Shown here piece after piece: positions 39,415-50,700 of a stretch of 64,000 nucleotides of DNA; positions within the stretch are counted from its first letter, which is position 1, and each line of letters begins with the position of its first letter. Both the position numbers and the translations under genes were made by a program. Origin of the DNA: Prosapia bicincta (lineage: Eukaryota > Arthropoda > Insecta > Hemiptera > Cercopidae); assembly GCA_036971475.1 (NCBI GenBank), contig JBAIZL010000002.1, forward strand, positions 22,338,567 through 22,402,566, read 5' to 3'. Under the pieces are notes generated by a model. It saw nothing but the letters and a program-made list of their open reading frames with translations, did no database searches and was not told where the DNA came from.

Positions 39415-40850
39415 TCATTTTATGTTACATAGCTGGAAATTCTAAAGGGCGGTAGTTGTCTGATATGCAGGAATAGAGGGGTTGTCATAGCTAGAAAAAC
39501 TAAGGTAATATTTTTGTTTGATATACAGGAATTTATAGTAGGGTCGTTTTATTGTTCATAGCTAGAAGTACTAACGGGCTGTAATTGTCTTATATGTTGA
39601 GATATAGGAGAGACGTTTTATGTTTCATAGCTAGAAGTACAAACGGGCGATTATTGTCTTATATGTAGGAATAATTGATGGACGTTTTATGTTTCTTAGC
39701 TAGAAATAAGAATAACTAACGGGTCATTATATTCTGATATGTAGGGATATATGTGGAACGTTTTATATTTCGTAGCAGAAAGTACTAGAATGCGTTTATT
39801 ACTTGATATATAGGGATATACATGTGTCGTTTTATGTTTCATAGCTAAAAGTACCAACGAGCTATTGTTGTCTGATATGTAGGGATATATGATTGCCTTT
39901 TTATGTTTTATAGCTAAAAGTACCAACGAGCTATTGTTGTCTGATATGTAGGGATATATGATTGTCTTTTTATGTTTCATAGCTAGAAGTACCAACGGCC
40001 TATTGTTGTCTGATATGTAGGGATATATGATTGATTTTTATGTTTCATAGCTAGAAGTAACAACAGCCTATTGTTGTCTGATATGTAGGGATATATGATT
40101 GCCTTTTTATGTTTCATAGCTAGAAGTACCAACGGGCTATTGTTGTTTGATATGTAGGGATATATAGGGCATTTTTATGTTTCATAATTAGAAGTATCAA
40201 CGGGCTATTGTTGTCTGATATGTAGGGATATATGATTGCCTTTTTATGTTTCATAGCTAGAAGTACCAACAGCCTATTGTTGTCTGATATGTAGGGATAT
40301 ATGATTGATTTTTATGTTTCATAGCTAGAAGTACCAACGGCCTATTGTTGTCTGATATGTAGGGATATATGATTGCCTTTTTATGTTTCATAGCTAGAAG
40401 TACCAACGGCCTATTGTTGTCTGATATGTAGAGATATATGATTGATTTTTATGTTTCATAGCTAGAAGTACCAACGGCCTATTGTTTTGTCTGATATGTA
40501 GGGATATATGATTGCCTTTTTATGTTTCATAGCTAGAACTACCAACGGCCTATTGTTGTCTGATATGTAGGGATATATGATTGCCTTTTTATGTTTCATA
40601 GCTAGAAGTACCAACGGGGCTATTGTTGTCTGATATGTAGGGGTATATGATTGCCTTTTTTTGTTTCATAGCTAGAAGAACCAACGGGCTATTGTTGTCT
40701 GATATGTAGGGATATATGATTGCCTTTTTATGTTTCATAGCTAGAAGTACCAACGGGTTATTGTTGTCTGATATGTAGGGATATATGAGGGCCTTTTTAT
40801 GTTTCATAGCTAGAAGTACTAAGGGGCTAATAATATCGATATGTAGGGAT
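39415..40850 (-). repeat. 69-bp minisatellite, about 20 copies
   Basis: The unit, given on the plus strand, contains CTGATATGTAGGGATATATG, TTTTTATGTTTCATAGCTAG and AAGTACCAACGGCC. Its reverse complement aligns with the 68-bp unit at 4700-5190 (both hold GTTRGTACTTCYAGCTA and CAGACAA). The first three or four units are diverged; the middle ones are nearly identical. Minus-strand open frames (39696-39995, 40589-40972) are repeat artefacts, since 69 is a multiple of three. Confidence 0.95.
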
Positions 40851-40977
40851 AAAGGAGTATCATTATAAAGAAAGACACTTTGGTACAAAACAAGATGGCG
40901 TAGCCCAGTGTAAGAAAATGTGGGGAACGTGTATGGGGTATGTTGGGGTAGATGTAGGGTATGTGTGTGCAAGGTGT

Positions 40978-41013
40978 GGGGTATGTTGGGGTTGAAGATG
41001 GGGGTTGTTGGGG
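40978..41013 (+). other. Potential G-quadruplex motif
   Basis: Four G tracts of four or five (40978-40981, 40988-40991, 41000-41004, 41010-41013) are separated by loops of 6, 8 and 5 bases on the plus strand. Confidence 0.4.
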
Positions 41014-41167
41014 TTGTTTTCGCTCCGTAAATATTGTCGTCACCCAGTGTAATAAATGATCGGTTGCGTGTGTGGTGGGTGTTGAGGGTAGTTGTTGGAT
41101 ATGGCTGTGCAAGATGTGGGGTGTGTAGGGGTTAAGGTGGCGGCAGGTGTAGAAAAATAAAGTTGTA

Positions 41168-41232
41168 TGATGTCGGGATTCGATCTGTGAACGGTTCGTG
41201 GCTTGTAACGCTACCGGCTGAGCTACGAGGTA
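41168..41232 (-). ncRNA. tRNA-like sequence, probably SINE or decayed tRNA
   Basis: On the minus strand a box A (TAGCTCAGCCGG, 41225-41214) and a box B-like ATCGAATCCCGA (41184-41173) are spaced as in a tRNA. The D-arm and anticodon stems pair poorly, so a functional tRNA is unlikely. A tRNA-derived SINE head fits better within this repeat mosaic. Confidence 0.4.
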
Positions 41233-42214
41233 GGTGGTTGGAGTGTTGTATGCGGGGGACCCTAGAACCGGACGTCATCCAGGGTGTGGAACAAGATGGC
41301 GGCTGTGGCTGTGAGGGGATGTGTTTCTGGTCTGGTGAACAAGGTGTCGTCGCCGAGTGATTGTCGGGTGTGTAGATGTTGGGTTTGTGTGTGCGGGTGT
41401 GTTTGGGGTGGTTGTGATGAGATGTCGGGTAAGTTGGGGTTGAAGATGATGGGATTTGTGGGTTTTCTTGTGCATAGATCCGTGATTAAGCGACGTTTAA
41501 CCGACCAACTTACACGAAGATCAATCAAACAACAACTACACTGTGTTCAAATAACCAACAGTCTGGAAGTGTGTGAATCGCCCTGTCACATTACAGGCGC
41601 TCGGCAGGCTACGCCGTGTCGACGGACACGCAACACACGGACGCGTTTCTGCAGGCGCTATTCGTCAATCAGGGTCCCCCAACTCCAGGCGAAGCCATAT
41701 GTTGAGGGATGCATACCTGCAAGAGGCTTCCCAAACTTGATATATAGTCGCTATAAATAAGATATCACTCAACAAATAGGCTAATCATCGTATTGCCTGT
41801 TATGTCGGTAAACCATTGGCAAAAGCCTTTATGATCTGAGCTTTAGACCTTACACAATATCTCCAAACAAGATCGCTACCGTTCAACTAAACAACATTGA
41901 AAAAATATCTTACACGACGTTTAAACAACCAACTTAAACGAAGTTCAATCGAACAACATTTAAACCGAGTTAAAACGGGCTATGGCGGCTATGGTTGGTG
42001 AAGGCTAGATCAAATGACCAACGTTTCAACTAAACAACATTGAAAAACTTACGCGACGTCCGACCAACCCTAACAACACAGTTGTAACAAAAGAGATTAA
42101 AGCAGGCTGTTCGCTCCAAGAACAACAGTTAATAATGTCCTGAACTTGGGGTAGGCTTCAAGGTCAGTAACTGAATACCCAATCCAAGGTGGAAGGCATC
42201 GTGCCGATGGATGA

Positions 42215-42735
42215 ATGGCTGCAGGGTATAAAATGCAGTCGCACACGATCCCCTTGAGGAACCGGACAAAACCTCATTGTATGTTGTCTTGCCAGGGCAG
42301 TGGGGGCTCTGCTCTGGTTGATCGTTCTTTCTCCCATACTCGTGAGAAGTTAATGGACCAAACTAATACAAAAATTGATTTTGAGACTGCACAGACAGCG
42401 GGAGCCAATGAGACGGCAAACCGTGAGTCTGTAGCAGATGTGTCAACGGCAACCACCACTGGGGGTGCGAGGGCGGCTACCAAGCTGCCGACTGCAGAAA
42501 CCAGTGAAATGGCTGTAGAGTTGAGCACGGGTTCTTTACGGAGAAAGCGTATGAGTGGAGCGGCCAAAAGGCGGCTCCGAAGAGATCAGGCGAGAGCAGC
42601 GGGAGGGCTAATAATCCTGAATACAAAATGAAGGGGAGGCCAAAACCGAGCCGAGCTTGTCAAAGTCCAGGGCTTGGATGTTGTGAGGGTGGTGGTGCAA
42701 CAGGGAAGCAATCAACCAAGAGCACCAAACCCCAG
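42215..42735 (+). pseudogene. Non-LTR retrotransposon ORF1-like 5' fragment
   Basis: A 138-codon open frame (42215-42631) contains LRRKRMSGAAKRRLRRDQAR, a K/R-rich motif of the kind found near the N-terminus of ORF1-type proteins of arthropod non-LTR elements. After a frameshift near 42605 the text NPEYKMKGRPKPSRACQSPG continues the similarity to about 42735. It breaks off exactly where the duplicated 4-kb block starts (42745). The minus-strand frame 42274-42567 is a shadow. Family assignment is from motif memory only. Confidence 0.4.
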
Positions 42736-42829
42736 CACACCCAAATTTTTCTTTGATGTCATAGCATTCAAATATTTTAAATTTAAATTTAAGAAATCAA
42801 AGAAAATTAAATTTTAAAATTCTGGGGAC

Positions 42830-43834
42830 TGTATAACATAAAGTACGAGGCTTTAGATCAAATTAAGTTAGTTGCGAAAATAAATCATCTGTAGGATTTA
42901 GCATAGAAATACACAAATAGTTTTCTAGGCGTTCAAAGCAGGTACCATGTCGTTATCCTATCCAAGAAAGTTATAAGTGGAGTCCGGCAACCATAGACAA
43001 TAGACAAAGGTCCATAGTTGTTAAGACGGGAAATCCAGCGGCCAATATAGCCTGGGGAATTTACCGTGTACCGTTAGGTTTAGCTAATGGTAGAACTGTG
43101 GGAAACTGACAAAGAACGTATTGGTGGTAGTGGAGAGATTAGGGAATTCATAAAAACTAAATGATCGGGAGTTTAGAAAAAAAGTTTTGAGGAGTCTCGG
43201 AGGAGGAAGACAGGTTGGTGGGGACAAGGATGGAAGTGTTGTAAAGGGAGAATTTTGGTAAATTAAGTACAGTTTTTTAATAAATAAAATTTAGTAAAGT
43301 GCGACGTAAAAGTTTTTTTATGAAATATAAAGTAAGTTTTGTTTATTATCAAGTGTTAGCGCGGAAGTGAACAAGCCAGGACTCCAGAGACTCTTCAGAA
43401 CAATAAGTATATTTGAAAATAGGTGTAGCCAACAGACATCTATCTTTTAGTTTAAAACAATTTTTAAGTTCATCAAAATTTATAAAAATTATTCTAAGTC
43501 ACCATTTCTAATTTAAAAGCAAAGTTCCGCAATAGCGACCCCGAGAGCAAGAATAAAATTTTAATACTGTTTTTTTGTTATTCTATTAGAAATCTAAAGC
43601 CTCAAAAATTCACCTTTTTTATCATTGTAATTTGAGTTAAGATATCAAGCCTGTCACTGCACAATATTAATATAATTTAGGAATAATGTGTAGAGATAAT
43701 TGTAGAGAATAAATGCAAGTGATGTGTAAAAATTGATAAGATTTTTAATTCTTTTATAAACCTGAAGGTGTGACTTTAATAGGTAAGGTAATTAAATAGC
43801 ATTTAAAATAAATTAAATTATAACAAAAGTTAAG

Positions 43835-43841
<7 letters not shown>
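42830..43841 (+). repeat. LTR copy carried by the segmental duplication
   Basis: It matches 25929-26940 almost base for base. It is preceded by 85 bp of element interior, so it is not a true solo LTR formed by recombination but a passenger of the duplicated block. Confidence 0.8.
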
Positions 43842-43895
<54 letters not shown>

Positions 43896-43992
43896 TTATC
43901 ATGCCAACAATTTTATTGTATAATAGGAACCATCGTCTGCCCACCTCAGACACTATATATACATCTATCTAAAATATGCAAGTTAAACATAC

Positions 43993-44085
43993 AAATGGGC
44001 CCTTCTCTGGTATACATTGTTTGGTCGACGTCGACGTCGTTGCCAAGATGGCCAACATAAACACGAAGAAATACTTGGTAGCCAT
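43993..44085 (-). CDS. Orphan ICK first exon (44k), intact donor
   Basis: From ATG at 44085 the minus strand has 31 codons with signal MATKYFFVFMLAILATTS and one cysteine seven residues before a phase-0 GTATGT donor (43992). It differs from the 27k copy at the donor and at one signal residue (A for T). The duplicated block did not include a second exon. The next minus-strand second exon downstream is 34085-33984, beyond the first exon of gene 39k. A transcript could in principle skip to it in phase; otherwise the exon is dead. Confidence 0.6.
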
Positions 44086-46803
44086 CACAATATTAGGTTG
44101 GTAACTATGTAGACACAAATGGGGATCTCACCTAAATAGGTTTTTTTTGGACTGTTAACATTTGCAAACCGTGAATGTTTTACCTTGAAATGTATTTTGA
44201 ACAACAAGGCTGTATTTCATATGTTTTTATCAAGTTAAGTGACACCTTTGTTTCGTTTTGCAAAAAATCGCTATCAAGCCCAATTCATTAACGTTGTCCT
44301 TGTTTTGAACTTCAACAGAAGTTTTTTTGTTTATGATATAGTATAAATAATGAGTGTTTAACAATTTTTGAAATCATGTGTATGCCACTTTTTGTGAGTT
44401 TGGTTTTAGCATAGATTATCGTTATTTTCCTTTTTTGTTTTGTGAAACGCGTTTTATTTCTTATAGCTGGAAATAGTTACTAAAGATACGTCATTATTTC
44501 ATATATAGGTATTTAGTAGGGTCATTTTATGTTACATAGCTAGAAATACTAACGGTCGGTAGCTGTCTGATATGCAGGAATAGAGGGGGTTGTTTTATGG
44601 TTTATAGCTGGAAGTACCTGAGGTCTGTCCATTGTCTGATATGTAGGGATTTGAATGAGGTTTTTATGTTTGAAGGGAACCTTATAGTCTTTATATTACT
44701 AGACTCTTTATATTAATAGTTATATTAAAGTGTTTACTACAGTATTACTAAATATAACATAACATCTTAAAGAAATAGAAAAAATAGGAATAACCTATAA
44801 ATTATTTCATTTTTTTAAATAATTTTTTTAAAACATAAACCTAACAGTTTTAATTTAAAAAGTTAGTTAGCATTGTGCTATAAGCGTGTCTAATTAACAG
44901 AAAAAAAGTTACGGCAATAGCCTAAAAGGTTTCCAAGAAAACTTTATCTAAGTGTCAGTAAAAGTGATTTATCAGAAGGACCAAAAAACGGTTGACGTGT
45001 CCTGTTGGTACACTAAAATAGTCCAGCACCATAGTTGAGATTTTCTTCTTCTTCCTTGTAATTCACTTTTTCTTTTCAGATTTCTTTTTTGTATTCTTTT
45101 GTTCTTTGTGCTCTCTAAATCTGCTTTTCTAGCACCCCTTTTGGTTACATCCCGAGTCACCACACATCTGTGTTGTCTGTATCCCTTGTACTTTACCCAG
45201 AGCACCACAGTTGAATGAAAGGATGGCTCTAACAGCCCTACAAAGTTATTTTTGGGAATTCTTGTAAAGATAACAATGTTGAAGGACTCATTCGGGTTTG
45301 TGTTCACACTTGAAGATATTTCTTGAACAAATTTGAGTTGATATGCCATTAAAAAATAGGTTTTGCTTTTAGCATAATAGGCTCAGGTACTGCATGATTG
45401 TGAATGTATCTCTCGCCTGCAAACAATCTTTAGTATTTACACCATGAACGTTCAGCGGGCAGAGTTCATGGTAAGGTATGTCATCAGAAGGAAGTAAATG
45501 GAAATACGTTGCCGGTACCGCCTGTTTCATTTTCTCAACATTTTTTAGGTTGTCTCTGATCGCTTCACCTTAGGACGTTTGTAAATTATCAATCAACGCA
45601 TCAGTAAGCCTACCACGTCCTGAAGTAGTGCAGCTTTCAATTTGGGTACCCTTTCTTTTTGCACGTGTCCTAACCTGCAGATGTGAATACCATCATTATC
45701 AGATTTAGCCTATTAAACTGATTAAAAGGCAGACCTTTTACCATCTCCTAAGTATTTTTCACACCTAAAGCACAGTTTTTCTTCGGATCGCTTGGAGGCG
45801 GCTCGAACCTATTGCTGCGGTTACTTCCACACCTCCGTCATAGTTTTTAGAAAAGGCATTGTCATGGGAAGTACTGGTTTTGGTTATCTCTGTAACCCCC
45901 TCTGGTAATTTGTAGATGGTAGTGTGCTTAATTTTATTTTTAAAAAACTTTAATCGCCTTTGCTCTTTATCATTATTTTTTATACTGACGAGACACGCCG
46001 GGTCAATTGCTTTTCCTTAACAATTGTATCTTACCACTAACTCAGGGAGACTGATGTCTGTTCAATCGTTCTAATTAAGATAGGTTACATTAAAATTCTT
46101 GTGTGTGCTTAACGGTTAAAACTCTGATTTTCCTAAATTTAATTTATTTCATCATACCTTTAAGTTTGTTTTTAAAAAATTTTATAAATAACTCTAACAT
46201 ATTGAATAAATCTAGACTCGTGCTTCACGACATCGAGAAATATTGTTAAGTTGTCACTTTTCATTTCTCTTACACGGCTGTACTATGATTGACTTCTTTG
46301 TTACCTCTTATTAGAAGTTTTTACAACTTTACATAGAATGCGCTCTAACAAGCCTAATAAAGAGCAAAAACAAAACAAAATACAAAACGTGAACTTCTTA
46401 TTTAGATTCAACAATTAATTACTAAACGCTCAAATCTGCCGTAATTTAAATCACATCTGAACATGAAAGTGTAAAGTTTTATGGTCAATTATTTTTATAT
46501 ACTTTATGTTATAACTAAGACAGTTCATGTCACATATTCGTAGTTGTTTGGAAAACCTACATTGGCGCTCCAATCAATATTGTAGGGCCATTCTTCATAC
46601 AAACCTATGAATTACAACTCTTTACATGAATTAGCTCAGTTAAATTACAATATCGGCAAGTTGGTAATTAGTTTAGTAACATAGGTAAAGCTTCGCTAAC
46701 GTCGCAGAAAATAAAATCCTCGAAACTTTAAACGTGAAGTTAAAAAATTTTAAAGCGTAAACCACACTTTTAGTTAATTTCCCCACAATCTCTGCAAAAC
46801 AAA
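44086..46803. other. Upstream region C of the 44k first exon
   Basis: It contains the - promoter (TATTTA near 44137), two degenerate 69-bp units (about 44515-44675) and the basic open frame. Unlike region B, it stops before reaching a + first exon, because the duplication ends at 46803. Confidence 0.7.
44972..45349 (-). pseudogene. Decayed basic open frame, copy C (longest)
   Basis: The frame has 125 codons. The C-terminal half matches the Lys/Arg-rich frames of copies A and B; the N-terminal half is joined to it because this copy has one T fewer in the GGGTTTTGTG run. Which length is ancestral is unclear. No domain is recognised. Confidence 0.3.
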
Positions 46804-47792
46804 GGATGCTAACAGCCCTAAAACGTGATTTTTGGGAATTCTTGTAAAAACAACAATGTTGAAGTACTCATTCGGGTTTTGTGTTCACACTTGAAGATAT
46901 TTCTTGAACAAATTTGAGTTGATATGCCATTAAAAAATAGGTTTTGCTTTACGCATAATAGGCTCAGGTACTGCATGATTGTGAATGTATCTCTCGCCTG
47001 CAAACAATCTTTAGTATTTACACCATGAAAGTTCAGCGGGCAGAGTTCACGTTAAGGTACGTCATCAGGAGGAAGTAAATGGAAATACGTTGCCGGTACC
47101 GCCTGTTTCATTTTCTCAACATTTTTTAGGTTGTCTCTGATCGCTTTACCTTAGGACGTTACCAATCAACGCATCAGTGCAGCTTTCAATTTGGGTACCC
47201 TTTCTTTTTGCACGTGTCCAACATATCCTAACCTGCAGATGTGAATACCCTCATTATCAGATTTAGCCTGTTAAACTGATTAAAAGGCAGACCTTTTACC
47301 ATCTCCTAAGTATTTTGTACACCTAAAGCATAGTTTTTCTTCGGATCACTTGGAGGCGGCTCGAATCTATTGCTACGGCTACTTCCACACCTCCGTCATA
47401 GTTTTTAGAACAGGGATTGTCATGGGAAGTACTGGTTTTGGTTATCTCTATAACCCCCTCTGGTAATTTGCAGATGGTAGTGTGCTTAATTTGATTATTA
47501 AAAATCTTTAATCGCTTTTATTCTTTATCTTTATGTTTTATACTGACGAGACAAGCCGGCTCAATTGCTTTTCCTTAACAATTGTATCTTACCACTAACT
47601 CAGGGAGACTGATGTCTGTTCAATCGTTCTAATTAAGATAGGTAACATTTAAATTCTTGTGTGTGTTTATGAAAAAATATTAATTTTTAAAACAATTATA
47701 ATAGTAAAAATATAACAATTGTCTTTTTACATGTTTAGTGTCATAAATTTAAACACCAAGTTTACGTTCTTTAGAAAAATGTTTGAGGCAGC
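46804..47792. repeat. Gene-flank segment, copy D
   Basis: It matches 8073-9065 of copy A, including the part after 8935 that is absent from B and C, and leads in the same way into a 31-bp array. Copies C and D follow each other, so the flank occurs twice in tandem here. The minus frame at 46818-47003 is a fragment of the copy C frame. Confidence 0.85.
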
Positions 47793-50700
47793 GCTAACGT
47801 TAATGCACGTTGGTATGAGACGAATTTAAGGTAATAAACGACGTTAAGGTAATGCACGCTGGTATGAAACGACGTTAATGTAGTGCACGCTGGTATGAGA
47901 CGACGATAAGGTAATGCACGTTGGTATGAGACGACGCTAAGGTAATGCACGTTGATATGAGACGACGATAAGGTAATGCACGCTGGTATGAGACGACGCT
48001 AAGGTAATGCACGTTAGTATGAGATAACGTTAAGGTAATGTACGCTGGTATGAGACGACGTTAAGGTAATGCACGCTGGTATGAGACGACGTTAAGGTAA
48101 TGCAGGCTGGTATGAAACGACGTTAAGGTAATGCACTCTTGTATGAGACGACGTTAAGGGAATGTACGCTGGTATGAGACGACGTTGAGGTAATGCACGC
48201 TGGTATGAGACGACGCTAAGTTAATGCACGTTGGTATGAAAAGACTTTAGGTAATGGACGTTGGTATGAGACGACGTTAAGATAATGCACGTTGGTATGA
48301 GATGACGTGAAGGTAATGTACGCTGGTATGAGACGACTTTAAGGTAATGGACGTTGGTATGAGACGACTTTAGGGTAATGCACGCTGGTATGAGACGACG
48401 TTAAGTTAATGCACGTTATTATGAAAAGACTTTAAGGTAATGGACGTTGGTATAAGACGACGATAAGTTAATGCACGTTAGTATGAAAAGACTTTAAGGT
48501 AATGGACGTTGTTATGAATCGACGTTAAGGTAATGCACGCTGGTATGAGACGACGTTAACTTAATGCACGTTGGTATGAAACGACTTTAAGGTAATGGAC
48601 GTTGGTATGAGACGACTGTAAGGTAATGCACGCTGGTATGAGACGACGTTAAGTTAATGCACGTTATTATGAAAAGTCTTTAAGGTAATGGACGTTGGTA
48701 TGAGACGACGTTAAGGTAATGCACGTTGGTATGAAAAGACTTTAAGGTAATGGACGTTGGTATGAGACGACGTTAAGGTAATGCACGTTGGTATGAAAAG
48801 ACTTTAAGGTAATGGACGTTGGTATGAGACGACGTTAAGTTAATGCACGCTGGTATGAGACGACGTTAAGTTAATGCACGTTAGTATGAAAAGACTTTAA
48901 GGTAATGGACGTTGGTATGAAACGACGTTAAGGTAATGCACTCTTGTATGAGACGACGTTAAGGTAATGTACGCTGGTATGAGACGACGTTAAGGTAATG
49001 CACGTTGGTATGAGACACCATTGAGGTAATGCACGCTGGTATGAGACGACGCTAAGTTAATGCACGTTGGTATGAAAAGACTTTAAGGTAATGGACGTTG
49101 GTATGAGACGACGTTAAGGTAATGCACGCTGGTATGAGACGACGTTAAGTTAATGCACGTTATTATGAAAAGACTTTAAGGTAATGGACGTTGGTATGAG
49201 ACGACGTTAAGGTAATGCACGTTGGTATGAAACGACGCTAAGGTAATGTACGCTGGTATGAGATGCCGTTAAAGTAATGCACGTTGGTATGAGACGACGT
49301 TAAGATAATGCACGTTGGTATGAGATGACGTTAAGGTAATGTACGCTGGTATGAGACGACGTTTAGGTAATGCACGTTACTATGAGATGACGATAAGGTA
49401 ACGCATTCTGGTATGAGAAGACGTTAAGGTAAAACACGTTGGTACGAGATGACGTTAAGGTAATGCACGTTGGTATGAGACGACGGTAAGGTAATGCATG
49501 TTGGTATGAGATGACGTTAAGGTAATGTACGCTGGTATAAGACGACGTTAAGGTAATGCACGCTGGTATGAGACGACGTTATGGTAATGCACTCTTGTAT
49601 GAGACGAACGTTAAGGTAATGCACGTTGGTATGAGACAACGTTAAATTATTGCACATTAGTATGAAAAGACTTTAAGTTAAGGGACGTTGGTATGAGACG
49701 ACGTTAAGATAATGCACGCTGGTATGAGACGACGTTAAGTTAATGCACGTTAGTATGAAAAGACTTTAAGGTAATGGACGTTGGTATGAGACGACGTTTA
49801 GATAATGCACGCTGGTATGAGACGACGTTAAGTTAATGCACGTTAGTATGAAAAGACTTTAAGGTAATGGACGTTGGTATGAGACGACGTTAAGATAATG
49901 CACGTTGGTATGAGATGACGTTAAGGTAATGTACGCTGGTATGAGACCACGTTAAGGTAATGCACGTTAGTATGAGAAGACGACAAGGTAATGTACGCTG
50001 GTATGAGATGACGTTAAGGTAAAACACGTTGGTACGAGATGACGTTAAGGTAATGCACGTTGGTATGAGAAGACGTTAAGGTAATGTACGTTGGTATGAG
50101 ATGACGTTAAGGTAATGTACACTGGAATGAGACGACGTTAAGGTAATGCACGCTGGTATAAGACGACGTTAAGGTAATGCGCTCTTGTATGAGACGACGT
50201 TAAGGTAATGTACGCTGGTATGAGACGACGTTAAGGTAATGCACGTTGGTATGAGACACCATTAAGGTAATGCACGCTGGTATGTGGCGACGTTAAATTA
50301 TTGCACGTTAGTATGAAAAGACTTTAAGGTAATGGACGTTGGTATGAGAAAACGTTAAGGTAATGCACGTTGGTATGAAAAGACTTTAAGGTAATGGACG
50401 TTGGTATGAGACGACGTTAAGGTAATGCACGTTAGTATGAGACAATGCTAACGTAATGCACGCTTTTATGAGACGACGATTAGGTGATGCACGCTGGTAT
50501 GAGACGACGTTAATGTAATGCACGTTAGAATGAGATGACGTTAAGGTAATGCACGCTGGTATGAGACGACGTTAAGGTAATTCACGCTGGTATGAGACGA
50601 CGTTAAATTAATGCTCGTTGGTATGAGACGAGGTTAATGTAATGCACGTTAGTATTAGATGACGATGAGGTAATGCACGCTGGTATTAGACGACGTTAAG

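Larger units (their letters stand above)
40851..42214. other. GC-richer mosaic of interspersed repeats
   Basis: Base composition changes sharply from the AT-rich surroundings. ACAAGATGGCG occurs twice (40891, 41291) and GGTATGTTGGGGTWGA-type phrases recur at 40936-41000. At 41480-42060 a family of phrases such as CGACGTTTAACCGACCAACT and TCAATCRAACAACA repeats imperfectly. Open frames here (40819-41112, 41163-41360, 41262-41760) have no recognisable domain. It separates the 39k promoter from the duplicated 4-kb block. Confidence 0.5.
42745..46803. repeat. 4-kb segmental duplication, copy 2
   Basis: It is near-identical to 25842-29880. Its left junction joins the ORF1-like fragment to the interior end of the LTR element. 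Its right junction joins CTCTGCAAAACAAA to GGATGCTAACAGCC, the start of flank copy D. It contains an LTR (42830-43841), a (TA)n run (43838-43893), a first exon and its upstream region. Confidence 0.9.

Noticed and set aside
39696..40972. Minus frames with a repeated IIYPYISDNN text
   Set aside because: The 69-bp unit is a multiple of three, so any frame without a stop stays open; this is a repeat artefact.
41163..41760. Open frames on both strands of the GC-richer mosaic
   Set aside because: They overlap each other and a tRNA-like repeat, show no domain and are explained by higher GC content.
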